A stretch of DNA of 64,000 nucleotides from Paragonimus westermani. Lineage: Eukaryota; Platyhelminthes; Trematoda; Plagiorchiida; Troglotrematidae. Location of the stretch: NCBI GenBank assembly GCA_008508345.1, contig QNGE01002643.1, forward strand, positions 43,506 through 107,505, written 5' to 3'. The notes beneath the pieces were generated by a model. The model did not search any database and was not told where the DNA came from. It worked only from the letters and a program-made list of their open reading frames with translations. The stretch's first letter is position 1. Each line of letters opens with the position of its first letter. Of this stretch, positions 49,117 to 59,938 are shown piece after piece. A program made the translations under genes and the position numbers.

Positions 49117-49965
49117 TAAGCCACTCGCTGCCAGGAGGTCTCTTGGGTGAGTTATCCGCTTTAATCGTTCGTTAGCAATCTCCAGTTTATTATTTTTGCG
49201 ATCGCCGAAGTGTACAACATTGCTTTGTGCATGAATGGCCATCTTGAGTTTGATATGAGGTCGATGACATAACGAATAATTCATAAAGTTCCTATCACTC
49301 AGGCCGATGATATCCAAGTCACGTTTGAACCAACAGTATATGGTGTGAAGATGCAACTTACTCTTGCTCACTGTCTACAGTAGCCACTCAGCTGAAGAGG
49401 CAACGACTGCGAGAAAAACTCGTCTTTCAAAGAACACGACAGATAAATTATATCTACTCACTCGTTTACAAACGGCGCCACGTACATGGAAGTAACACAA
49501 CATGATGTGGCAGCCGAACACCACACGAGTTGCCATCATTCGGGCAGCCATCTGATCTATCACAAACGTCTTCACAGCAGTCTACTTACCCACTATTTCT
49601 TGAGAAGTTTCGAACAACCTACCTGGCAAATTAAAGTTCACACTATGAATGTACTTGTACATCATGGGTCAGCCGTGTCCCATGCTACCTGTGTCTAGGA
49701 ACTGACATAACTTCCTGCTTCAAAGGCATGAGGAAATTTTTAACGACATCCTTGAGTCTCTTCGCCCCGTTGGTGGCATCCACATTCGCAACATGCGAAA
49801 AACGTCTGAATAGCTTCATTTGCGTTCGATGTGCAAAGAAGGTATACGTATATCTGATGCTTTCATACGGTGGGGTGCGCACGACACCTATAGCACCAAT
49901 CGCCGAGAGCACTTTCTGGAAGTTTTCTAGGGTTAGGTTGCCAAACTTACATAGCAAGCTCATCT
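49117..49965 (-). pseudogene. MULE-type DNA transposase relic
   Basis: Three - strand blocks follow each other in MULE order. An upstream block (RRFSHVANVDATNGAKRL) lies within 49963-49685. The core TFVIDQMAARM...VVFGCHIMLCYFHVR (49575-49375) matches the 'FVxDxxxA...FPxAxxLLCxFHV' signature with its catalytic Asp. A later block (DRKNNKLEIANERLK at about 49200) matches the 'TNNxxEsxNxxLK' motif. Frameshifts and stops separate the blocks, and terminal inverted repeats were not located. Confidence 0.65.
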
Positions 49966-50699
49966 GATGTTGCGGACTTCAACCTCCTTCAAATGTTCTC
50001 AGTGTCGGCGGTTGTGATAAACTTCTCTCAAACATCCGTTACAGCCACTTAATGTCAGCAGTTGGTGTATTGCATTCGAACGGGCTCCTGTAGTCATTCA
50101 CTTCACTGACAGTGAGTCTGTGATTTGTATGGTGAGACTCATGTGCTAGACGATTGAGAGAATGAGTGTGCTCAAGCTGGAAATAGCTCACAACCAGACA
50201 GGCCTTTCTTCGGACTACACAAAATCGTAGTTTGCAACGTCCGTCTCGAGGACTGAATTGTTAAAACTAACAAGAATTAACACACTATACATGCTACACA
50301 CTCCCATATACATTCTCATGCGCTTTATACTTTGTACAAGGGTAATATATTCGGAAGGTTTTCAAGGCAACATGAAACCTTACATTATAGTTCACTGAAA
50401 ACACTCACGACTTACAGCTCGTCTCACGAACGTAAATAACGCTGACCTTCTCCATGTGTTTCTGAAGGCACTCCTAGGGCTGCAAGAAACTGGAAACTTT
50501 ACGATTTTCAAGCATTGCCTTATAATCTACATAATAATCCATTGCTGAAAAATAAAACAATGGTCTCAGTTACTGATATGAGAAATATCGGCATCATCGT
50601 ATATATATATATTTATGTGTACGATACATACATTATTTCGGAATCAGTGAAGTAACACACAACGATGGCCACACACAGGCGACGACAACAACAGCGGCC

Positions 50700-50960
50700 A
50701 CACTGTAACAGCCAAGCCGGACACTCCGGCTTTGTGTACCCGACAAACTCGTAAACCCACTTTGTGCAACGTGGAGACACCAAGGGACAGCGTTCCTCAC
50801 AATTAGGGGTTCCGACGATAGTCCTGTAAAAAGGGTTAACAGAAACAAGCATGAGCCAATGGCCCAGTAAGACATGCACACGACTCACGCAAACGAAAAC
50901 CAAAATGGCGTCGGCAGCATGCTGCGTTACAACACGAAATTTCGAAAACAACACCCAAGG
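50700..50960 (-). pseudogene. Degraded, spliced relative of the 59.65-kb cysteine-rich sequence
   Basis: On the - strand an exon ending in AILVFVC has a donor TGC|GTGAGT (intron 50888-50824, 65 bp) and an acceptor CTTTTACAG. Both the splice sites and the flanking coding sequence are homologous to 59651-59938 on the + strand. The second exon hits a stop after seven codons (DYRRNP then TAA) and resumes similarity in another frame, so this copy is probably a pseudogene. The function is unknown. Confidence 0.5.
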
Positions 50961-51119
50961 GAGTTTTTAATCAGTCGCCCGTTAAAACAAGCAAATATGA
51001 GTTAATGACGCAGATTTTGGCGATCTCATTTCCCGAACTAGGTACCAAGTTGAGAAAGCGGAATATGCGGTAAAATGGTCTTCATACCTGAGATAACTGG
51101 AGAAATCACTATCTGCGAC

Positions 51120-51627
51120 TGGCATCTAAAAGGGGTTTTGTGACTCGGAATGGTAAAAAGAACCTTCACCCGGAGAGACAAGCACGCCTTTCACAGGCTT
51201 TACGCAGTCTACATAAGACTGCTGCTAAAGTATGCCAGTCAAATCGTCTACACAGGTTTGAAGAAGGATATACTTGCCATTGAACGTGTCCAGCTTACGG
51301 CATCTCTCCCGCGAGTCTCGCCTCGAAATTCTTTATCTTTACCCACATGAGTTTCGAAGACTCCGCGGCGATTTAAATCTTGCACACTTTCTCTTTAGCC
51401 CAGGACTAGTGCAACAATTCTTCACCTTAGTTAGTGATAAAATTCGAGAAGGTCACGACAAGAAGCTCTACAAGCTTCGACCTCGGACCTTCCTGAGACA
51501 ACAGATTTTCTCTTGTGGAGCTCTCAAATACTGGAATGAACTTCCACTAGAAACTGTTAACTGCTATCCTGGGGACCGTCTCAAAGTGTTGCTGGATTGT
51601 CACCTACTTAATAAACCGTTGAATTAG
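51120..51627 (+). pseudogene. CR1-like LINE RT thumb and C-terminus
   Basis: Two overlapping frames give GMVKRTFTRRDK and IVYTGLKKDILAIERVQ, then RRLRGDLNLAHFL, KLYKLRPRTFLRQQIFSCGA and YWNELPLETV. This is the canonical order at the end of CR1-like reverse transcriptases. One frameshift lies near 51290. The natural stop at 51625-51627 is preserved, and an AT-rich 3' tail follows. Confidence 0.85.
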
Positions 51628-52041
51628 TAAATTATTCTGTTCTGTTAGATTATTATTTTACTCTGTTATTGGCATTTTCTGTAGCCCCCAAGAGCGGTGC
51701 TTCACCCTGTTTTCAGTGACCGCCTTTCAAAGCAACGGAAAACAGCCGGAACATCGAAACGGACAAACTGACTAGATCCGGATAGATTGGGAATCAGCAT
51801 CGAAGTCGCTGAAATCCAAGAGCTTATACCGCAGCGCGCACGTATTAGATTCGAATTCTGTGGGTTTCAACGATTTGTACATTGGTCTGAGGCTGGGGCC
51901 CAATCCATCCGGATCCACTCAGTTTGTTCGTTTCAATGTCTGGTGGTTTTCTGTTGACCTGAAGGACAGTCATTGAAAGCAGGCTGTAGCACCACTCTTG
52001 CGGGTTGTAGAGATTACCAAGAACCAATTTCGATAATAATC

Positions 52042-52609
52042 TACCCTGCCAGCACCAAGTAGGGGTTCACTTATGAGTGAATTAAAGCTGCTTCAGAAAG
52101 GTTCAGTGATGGATTTTTTTTGACCAACAGTGTTTTGGTTGCTGAGACTGTATCTATTCGCCTGTACACCAGTATACTCCGTATTCATAGAACACACGGT
52201 GTAATTAACTCAAAGCACTAAACTCCAGGAAGCTTTCGTTCTACTATAAACTAGTTCTCAATCCGTTAAACTTGTTAGGGTTGCGTTGGGGGTTGTGTCC
52301 CAAATCCTTGAAAACTCCCTAAACAAACCCCTGAATAATCCCAAAATCACTTAGAAGTTTCGGATACAATCACAAACAAGTGTAACGGACTGAGAACTAG
52401 TTTATAGTAGAACGGAAGCTTCCTGGAGTTTAATGCTCAGTGTTAATTACACTGTGTGTTCTGTAAATACGGAGTATACTAATGCACAGGCGAATAGATA
52501 CAGTCTCAGAAACCAAAACACTGTTGGTCAAAAAAATCCATCAATAAACCTTCTTGAAAGCAGCCTTAATTCACCCCCAACTTAATCCCTACGTGGTGCC
52601 AGTAGGGTA
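52042..52609. mobile_element. Foldback/MITE with 232-bp inverted arms
   Basis: The left arm (52042-52273) and the right arm (52378-52609) are inverted copies of equal length, about 85% identical by eye, around a 104-bp loop. The termini read TACCCTGCCAGCACC and, on the other strand, TACCCTACTGGCACC. The outermost TA at each end could be a TA target duplication, as for Tc1/mariner-type MITEs. There is no ORF. It lies 162 bp left of the BEL/Pao element. Confidence 0.88.
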
Positions 52610-52771
52610 ACGAAACAGAGTAAACCATCAATCTAGCACTTTCTTAATTGGGTGGGAACCCAATAGAATTTTGGAACGATCCTTAGAAGAGCAGCTAATA
52701 ACCTCTAGTTGGTAGTCTCTCCAGTGGCTGATAACCATCGGTGGTTATATAACTGTTGTCATAACTAGCAT

Positions 52772-53364
52772 TGAATAGTTCACTAACGATTCAACTTCAC
52801 ACCGTATTACGCGTAATCTGCTGATCCAATAAATGCCTCTCTCAGTATTTAACGACGGAGATAGTCTATCCTCGAAACGGTTAACGAGAAGGCGCTCGTA
52901 ATAACGGGATTTAATACGGTACTAATTGAATCAATGCGCAAGAAAATTGTCTCTCACCTCGAATGGGAAAATCCTCAGAAATCAAAGAAAGAAAGTGCCT
53001 GCGCAACAAATTGACAACCAGGCACCGATCAACAATGGCGGACGATAGAACGGGGTTGAGCTCACTCAAACAAATGGTCATTGGTTTGGTCAGAGCAAAA
53101 CGATTGTTCATGCATCAAGAAACGACAGGAATCATAAGTTACTCAAGGAAAAATACGGAAGAAAAATGTCTAATAATGTCATTCAGAAGTTTACAGGGCT
53201 CGGACAAAATAGGGGTAAGGGAAACGGTCAAAGTGGGTGGTGTAAGAACAAGAATGAGTAATGTATCTCATTTGGGGAAGAGAGCGAAGCGAAGGGCCAC
53301 CTTTCAACATCAAGCAAACCTCAGCGATATCAAAATAACGCAACAACCTTTCACAAAATCAACA
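52772..53364 (-). repeat. BEL/Pao 3' LTR
   Basis: The 593-bp terminal repeat begins TG and ends CA. It is identical to 59058-59650 except at 52777, 52782 and 53335. Short ORFs inside it occur in both copies and are by-products. In element orientation this is the downstream LTR. Confidence 0.95.
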
Positions 53365-53790
53365 CCGGGCCCAGAAAACCTGCTGGTTTTCCAGACTCAA
53401 TGTGGCAATACGAACAGCGGCAACGACCGGTTTGACGGGAGGGTCCACACCTACTGCATTATTCGAAGTAACTTGGTGTTATTTCGCAGACGCTTCTCAA
53501 ACACAAAGTGATCTGATGTCCCGTCTTACAGCGACGTCTGAAGTTCTTAGCGACACCTGGCGTACGTCTGTCGTCAACAGGGGATACCTCGGTGATTATA
53601 TCGTGAAGGAGAACTACATCGCCCACTAGAAGACCACGCGAAGATTTCAACCACTTAGGTGTAACCCGCAACTGGGGTGGGTATTCACGCCGCCATCGTT
53701 TCCAGATAAGTGCTGTGCTTGTCTCCAGCCCCTTGTGTAACGTTCGCACAATGTAACCTCATTTGTACTCAGGCCTATATTCGAGCGCAA

Positions 53791-54651
53791 CTACAGTAAA
53801 TCACTAGGTCGAAGTACCTGGGGACTATCTAGATCATCATAAACAGGCACGAGTGGCCTATCGTTCACGATTCGTTCAATTTCCACCATGTAGGTGGTAA
53901 GTGACTCTTCATTCATTACCTGCTGTTGTGTTACCAACGCCAGAACTCGTCTCACTGTTCGGATCATACTCCTCCAAGCCCCGCCCCGATGACTTGCACC
54001 CGGAGGATTAAAATACAAATCAGATCCCTGATCCGATAGTCTATCTGTCAACTCACACTGGTGCAGTTGTCGCAGCATTCGTTTTAGTTCCAAGTCTGCT
54101 CCAACGAAGTTGGAACCGTTGTCACTGTAAATGGCGTCCGGCTTGCCCCGCCTTCCTAAAAATCGCATCAGAGCCATGAGAAAAGAGTCCGCAGACATGG
54201 AATGGGCCACTTCAATGTTAATGGCACGAATCTGCAAACAGGCAAATATGCAGCCATAAAGTTTGAGCTCGCTCTTCCCTATACGCACCTTGAATGGGCC
54301 GAAATAATTCACCCCGTCGTATCTGAATGGTTAACCGTCGGTCGACGCTCTCATCGACGGAATTGGCGCCATCGCTTGAGTGCACTGCTTAGCATAAACC
54401 CTTTTACAGTGACAGCAATCTTCTATCACCCGTTTAGCAGCCGTCATACCTTCCAAAATCAAAAACCGCCTTCTGATGCCGGCAAGTACGTGTGAGGCCC
54501 CCATGTGCCTTTCGGATTCGTGGTAGAGACGCCTCAAATGGCTTATGACAGCACCATGACAAGGAATAATCATCAGGTTCTCACCTACTTCATTGTCTGG
54601 TCGGACTCTACCGCCAAGATACAGTGCTCCATCTATCAACGCTGGCCGCAT
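53791..54651 (-). pseudogene. BEL/Pao integrase
   Basis: The N-terminal zinc-binding part (LRRLYHESERHMGASHVLA, IEDCCHCKRV) lies at 54651-54331. The core follows at 54312-53791: NYFGPF, LYGCIFACLQIRAINIEVAH, IYSDNGSNFVGA, FNPPGASHRGGAW, and EIERIVNDRPL. The usual VDYFGP has Asn for the first catalytic Asp (codon 54307-54309). The usual W-E-R after GG has Arg (53971-53973) where the catalytic Glu belongs. The second Asp (SDNG) is kept. The protein cannot be an active integrase as read. Confidence 0.88.
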
Positions 54652-55437
54652 CTTTCAAGTTTACCCACCTCACGAGAATTTATGGTGGACGATCTTAGGA
54701 TCCGGAGTTCCTTGGAGAGCTCGCGCTCTCGCACGAGCTTCATTAGTTTTAGGCAAGAGGCATTGATTTCCGGCGTACCAAGGGTTCCTACTCTGAGTGA
54801 CTTATCTAGTCTAGCGCATATCACCACGGACACAAAGTTAACGTATCGGGATATCCAAGCGATGGCCCGTAGTATCTTAGTCCAACTACAGTACCTCGGT
54901 ACAAGCTGGTCCAGTATACAATTAAAGTCCGATTTCGCGGTAATCGCATGAGCGCGCCTAATTTTGGGGCCTCCCGTCAACAAACACGACGAGGTTGGCA
55001 CTTTCGGTCACTGTTCTTCTGGGTTCAACAGAAAAGCTCGAACCCCGTAACCAGAGGTTCATCTCCTTGGTCAAAGCCTGTGACAATTCTCTGGATGCCA
55101 CATCGGCTGGATTTAATTCTGAAGGCACAGGCCTCCACTCTGAAACAGAAGTGCGGTCCTGGATGAGTCCTACACGATTGGCAACGAAGTGTGCGAAACG
55201 CGATGAAGTGTTCTGTGAGCATTGCAACACTATTGTGGAATCTGTCCACAATACAACGTTACATATTGGAGTCGTTAACTCACGAATAAGGAAGTACATC
55301 AGCTTGGAAGATGGAACGACCGCCGTGAGCTCCAACCATGGTATTGTAACCGCCTTTTTCGGGGTCACCCTAGAGTTTCCCATCAGAAAGCCACACCGAA
55401 TACTATTATCTGAGGCAACTACCCTTAGATAGCTCAC
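54636..55437 (-). pseudogene. BEL/Pao RNase H and linker
   Basis: The frame YLRVVASDN...TIPWLELTAV, VVLWTDSTIVLQ, FAHFVANRV and WRPVPSELNPADVASRE is the family RNase H block with the TDS motif. The linker with LVPRYCSWTKILRAIAWI continues in another frame from 55001 to 54636, ahead of the integrase. Confidence 0.88.
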
Positions 55438-55443
55438 TGCCCC

Positions 55444-56785
55444 CTAACCGACTTTTGACGCATCACAGAACATATGCAATTCGACAAGTTTTGCCGACGG
55501 AAGTCCTTGAACAATGCATCTGGGAAATGCCACGCTGTCTATGGATTTGACATCATTCAGCCAACCTTCCCAACGCACCCCATCATGTTCGCTTATATCG
55601 GAGTCCCAACCGATGCCTTGTTGGCAAAGGTCTTGGAGCAACCTGATGGGTGGCAATAACATTGAGGCCACTATCCCCAGAGGATCGTACGAGGAAGCCA
55701 CGCAGCTTAAAATCCCTCTTTTCGTGTACCCGGTGTGAGGGAGGTTGACTTGGGACAGGAAGCAGTGGCTTACCACTTGCCACCTCACACCTAGAGCTCG
55801 CTAGTATCCACAACTGTGGAGTTCTATATTCATTGAGTAAGTAAGTTTGTCTTCGTTTGGTAAATGCTCAGTGGCTTCGTTACGGTTAGAAACCCACCTG
55901 GTGAGTTTAAAGTCACATAGCCGAAGCATCACCCGAAGTTCATTTACCACAGCCCTAGCCTCGGATATTGAGTCAAATGACACTAGGCAGTCGACGACGT
56001 AGAAGTTCTCGTTTACTATGATCGCAGTCTTTGGTAGAAATTTGTGTTGATTATCCATAGCTATCTTTTGTAGTGCAAAACCATCACAAAATGGCGACAA
56101 TTTCACTCCGAAGGGGGCGGATATTCAGCTCGGAAGTATTTGGTGGTCATTCAAAGGATTCAGAACCCCACCAAAGAAAACATAGTGCACCTCGGTCAAG
56201 ACACGGAACTCTCACTTGCAGGAACATCTCTTTGATGTCAGCGGAGACTGCCACCGGGTATTTTCGAAAACGCATGAGCACTCCTAACTAATTGTTATTC
56301 AGGTCCGGAGCCTGCAGTAAGGTTTTGTTGAGAGACACATCCCGGTGTTCAACGGCACAATCGAAAACCACTTGTAGCTTACCCGGCCTATTCAGGTTAA
56401 GTGCGGGATGGTGTGGCAAGTACCATCTCCGTGTTATAGTCTTAACACCCTTACTTATGTAGCCGTTCCTGATATGCTGCAGTATCACGGCCGAGGAGGC
56501 AGCGCTTAGTTCTGGGTCTCGAACCAACCGTTTCTTCAACGCAGCAAGTCGTTTCTCACCCATCTCTTTATTGTTGTGCAATACCCATCTATCTTGTCTC
56601 CACGGCAAACTTATCTCATAGTGGCCATCCCTGAGTATTACACTGCTCTCAGTCATATCCAATGCCCGCCTATCCTCTACAGAAGGCTCTTTTCTCTCCG
56701 AAGTGCATCCGTCAGTGAAATCCAGCTCATACATCCTGCGGATCAGATCATCCAACGAGACCGGATGTATTTCAACGAGGTTCAC
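55444..56785 (-). pseudogene. BEL/Pao reverse transcriptase with mutated active site
   Basis: The reading starts with DRRALDMTESSV, HYEISLPWR, RWYLPHHP and GKLQVVFDCAVEH. It continues through VSADIKEMFLQVRV, which carries the first catalytic Asp, and FLWW. After a frameshift near 56160 it resumes with DGFALQKIAMDNQ and ENFYVVDCL. The catalytic Y-V-D-D box is YVVD here (55990-56001), a one-base change. It then continues through KRGILSCVASSYDPLGIVA and VELHMFCDASK. In-frame stops occur near 56290, at 55801-55803 and at 55444-55446. Confidence 0.9.
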
Positions 56786-56830
56786 GCATTGCTCATTTCG
56801 GGATTTGGTGCGACCTGGACTTCGAAGGCT

Positions 56831-57268
56831 TCAACCGAAAACGGTCTTGCTCTCATAGGGCTCATTGATACTGCTCAGTCTCTGCTCCAGCACCCAGTGT
56901 GCTTCAGGGATATCGCATCCTATCAAAATCCCCACGTCGGTTCTAGTTAAATTCTTAAAGGAAACATCCTTTAAACGAGTACATCTATCTACTCCTGACT
57001 GGTGGACAACGTCAGTCTGAGTCAGTGGCAGCTGTTTCACTGAACATACCGAGTCAGATGTGATGGAATGCTCCTGATCCAACGATTGCAATTCAATCGG
57101 TACCCTTTTGCATAATGTTGCAGAAGTTCCGTGTAGAGTACGGAACATCACCCGGCAGGGCTGTCCCTGCAAACCAATAGTCCTTGCAATAGATTCATCG
57201 AGCAATGTAGTGTCAGAACCGTTACCCAGAAAGGCATACGTTGACACTGACGCTTTCGGGCCAACCAA
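56831..57268 (-). pseudogene. BEL/Pao aspartic protease, catalytic Asp lost
   Basis: The frame carries STYAFLGNGSDTTLL, FRTLHGTSA, and later DVGILIGCDIPEAHWVLEQR, the DUF1758-type retropepsin layout of BEL elements ('xxFLDxGSxxTLI ... ILIGxD'). The Asp of the active-site loop is Gly (codon GGT at 57224-57226; GAT would restore the family residue). Confidence 0.85.
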
Positions 57269-57449
57269 CCTGATCGGGACGAATCATAGACAGACACCGT
57301 TTACATTGGACGTAGCACCGCACAAGGATGACTTTGTCCTTTCCTCCTTACCCTGTCAGGGCCTATCCTCATGGACCAACGTATGATGGCGTCGACCACA
57401 ACCCGGTACCGCACACCGTATATGTACTCTACAAGATTTGGCCACATGG

Positions 57450-59021
57450 TTAGCATTTAGGCAAATAAAACAGCGTCCGGTGTCCTTCAGCATTGCTTTG
57501 CGTTGCTCCAACGCTGACCCAACCGCAATCGGATATATCGTGATTACCCTTACAAATTGGACATCTCAGGTTCACCTTCTCATTAGGCACACCTACTTCG
57601 ACGTTGCACCTCGAGTATCTGATTCCAGAATGTCCAGAGAATGATGAGTTGCTTGTCCTGCTTTCTGAGCGAGCAGCCAACTGACCATACTGACTAGCAC
57701 TGACTGCCACCCTTTATTCCACAAAATGTAACAAATCGCTAAAATTAGGTTCACCCCGCAATCAGTTCTATCCTCGGCAACTTCTGCCCATCTTTCCTGC
57801 AGATGGTGAGGCAATCTCTCAAATGCTTTAATGAGGTTTGTTGTGCAATTTAGCTCTGCACCGTAATCTAGCTGCATTAACATTGCCTGACAGCCTTTCA
57901 TTTGGCTGGCTAGTCCACACCAGCCATTAACGTCGTCAGCGATTAATCTAGGACTCATGAAAACCTCCCTACTTACCGCTTGCATATTATCACGCTAGCG
58001 GCCAAAATGCTGATGCAAAATCCTCATGGCCTCCGTAATACCCACCTCCTTTGGCAAGAGCGCACAGTGCTTAATTGCCTCTTTCGCTCACCACGACAAT
58101 AATGCAACAAATACGAAGACTTCGATCCTTCGTCAACTAACTTGTCTACCAAGTTACCTTCAAAATTTCTGAGAATTGTGAAGTAGATCTTCGGGAACCC
58201 ATCGAAATTTTCCACCACAATTTTCGAAAGACTAGCTCCAAGAACCAAAGGTCTGAGAGCCCGCTCTAACGCCTCGACATGGTCCAAAGGAAAGGGGTTT
58301 GATTCGGATACCCTCGACTGACCAGGGTGGCATGGTGTACTAAACTTGGTACCGGCTGTCGGGACGGGCTCAGATTTTGCGGCCCTACCCTGCCTTTTAT
58401 GGAGTTCGAGTGGTCTACGTCTCACTTCTAGCTCCTCTGTTTTCAAGATCAGCTCTTCCTCTAATAGGTCATCAGAAACTTCATTAGAAATATTCATCAG
58501 AACACGATTAAGCAAAACGGGCGAAACAGCACTGGATTTGGACACATTCTCCATCTTCTCCGGTGGGGCTACCACCGTCCCTATCGCTATCACCAATCCG
58601 TATCCATGCTTAGTTCTAGGGCCCCAAACATGCAACAATCATACTCAGCAGCACTCGGTTCAGGTGGGACCCTATCATTAAGAAAGTTTTCAGAATTACT
58701 TAAAACATTTGGCATGATAGGATCGTTCGTAAACTTCAAAGAATTAAGATAAATAGAAAGGGGGAAATCACCGTAGTTATGGGTATACGAATGATTCTCG
58801 TTTGAAAAGGGGAATGGTTCATGGGACATTGTAGCAGCTTCGAATGGTAAAGGAGTGCTTGATCGTCCGGTGGCAAAACGCTGTTTCGGGATGGCAGGAT
58901 CAGCCTCGATAACGCCATGATTGTAAAGACCCTTGGGACACTCCACGATGTCCGACTTCGTCATTCTTGAAGAACGCCGGAATTTCAAGACTGGATTGTG
59001 TTCGCCCTTGTAAGAGTGCAA
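57450..59021 (-). pseudogene. BEL/Pao gag with zinc knuckle
   Basis: Frames at 59021-58590, 58638-58024, 57985-57593 and 57710-57450 together give a DUF1759-type gag. Its landmarks are VVENFDGFPKIYFTILRNFE, SSYLLHYCRGE and IKHCALLPKEVG, then GWCGLASQMKGCQ, ERLPHHLQERWAE, and the knuckle CPICKGNHDISDC. The frame changes several times, so no intact gag is encoded. Confidence 0.8.
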
Positions 59022-59057
59022 AAGTCTCGGTCAGATGTTGAGAAATTTGAATACTAT

Positions 59058-59650
59058 TGAATCGTTCGCTAACGATTCAACTTCACACCGTATTACGCGT
59101 AATCTGCTGATCCAATAAATGCCTCTCTCAGTATTTAACGACGGAGATAGTCTATCCTCGAAACGGTTAACGAGAAGGCGCTCGTAATAACGGGATTTAA
59201 TACGGTACTAATTGAATCAATGCGCAAGAAAATTGTCTCTCACCTCGAATGGGAAAATCCTCAGAAATCAAAGAAAGAAAGTGCCTGCGCAACAAATTGA
59301 CAACCAGGCACCGATCAACAATGGCGGACGATAGAACGGGGTTGAGCTCACTCAAACAAATGGTCATTGGTTTGGTCAGAGCAAAACGATTGTTCATGCA
59401 TCAAGAAACGACAGGAATCATAAGTTACTCAAGGAAAAATACGGAAGAAAAATGTCTAATAATGTCATTCAGAAGTTTACAGGGCTCGGACAAAATAGGG
59501 GTAAGGGAAACGGTCAAAGTGGGTGGTGTAAGAACAAGAATGAGTAATGTATCTCATTTGGGGAAGAGAGCGAAGCGAAGGGCCACCTTTCAACATCAAG
59601 CAAACCTCAGCGATATCAAACTAACGCAACAACCTTTCACAAAATCAACA
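59058..59650 (-). repeat. BEL/Pao 5' LTR
   Basis: The 593-bp partner of the 52772-53364 LTR, with the three differences at 59063, 59068 and 59621. In element orientation this is the upstream LTR. Host-like coding sequence starts immediately beyond its outer end. Confidence 0.95.
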
Positions 59651-59938
59651 TCCTTTTCGACTGTTTTCACCTTCTGTGCGAAAAATTGCTTCACGAGTCC
59701 TGCGTTGAAGAAGATTGCAAGAATCATGTTACCACGGTGTCTTCGAAACTCAAGTGTAACGGAGTGTTCTGCTATTTTGTTGGTGCCGTTTCAGTTTTCC
59801 TTTGTGTAAGTCGTGCGCGTGACTCACTGGGCCTTGGGCTGATTGTTCGTGTTGTTTCCTCTTACAGGACTGTTTTTGGACACCTTACTTCGGAGAAACG
59901 TTGACCTACGGTGTTCCACGTAGCCCCGAATTTGATCA
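59651..59938 (+). CDS. Cysteine-rich, spliced coding candidate abutting the LTR
   Basis: An open frame begins right at the LTR edge (FDCFHLLCEKLLHESC, EEDCKNHV, LKCNGVFCYF) and ends at the donor TGT|GTAAGT (59805). A 62-bp intron with the acceptor CTCTTACAG joins in phase 0 to a 71-nt exon (DCFWTPYFGETLTYGVPRSP) that ends at CA|GTAAGT (59938). Six or more cysteines in about 50 residues, a short hydrophobic stretch and very short exons are visible. No family is recognised. A degraded relative lies inverted at 50.7-50.96 kb with the same intron. It could be a host gene broken by the BEL element, or part of another repeat. Confidence 0.5.

Larger units (their letters stand above)
52772..59650 (-). 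mobile_element. BEL/Pao LTR retrotransposon, full length but inactivated
   Basis: The 6879-bp element has 593-bp LTRs and an internal region that reads, on the - strand from 59057 down, as gag, zinc knuckle, protease, reverse transcriptase, RNase H and integrase. That is the BEL/Pao order, without an integrase/RT swap. The LTRs differ at only three positions. The coding region nevertheless has in-frame stops, at least one clear frameshift, and substitutions at catalytic residues in protease, RT and integrase. No target-site duplication is visible, and no clear polypurine tract or primer-binding site was recognised. Confidence 0.93.

Noticed and set aside
52963..53511. 182-codon ORF and its near-identical twin at 59249-59809
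   Set aside because: Both lie mainly inside the LTRs, so the conservation simply reflects LTR identity.
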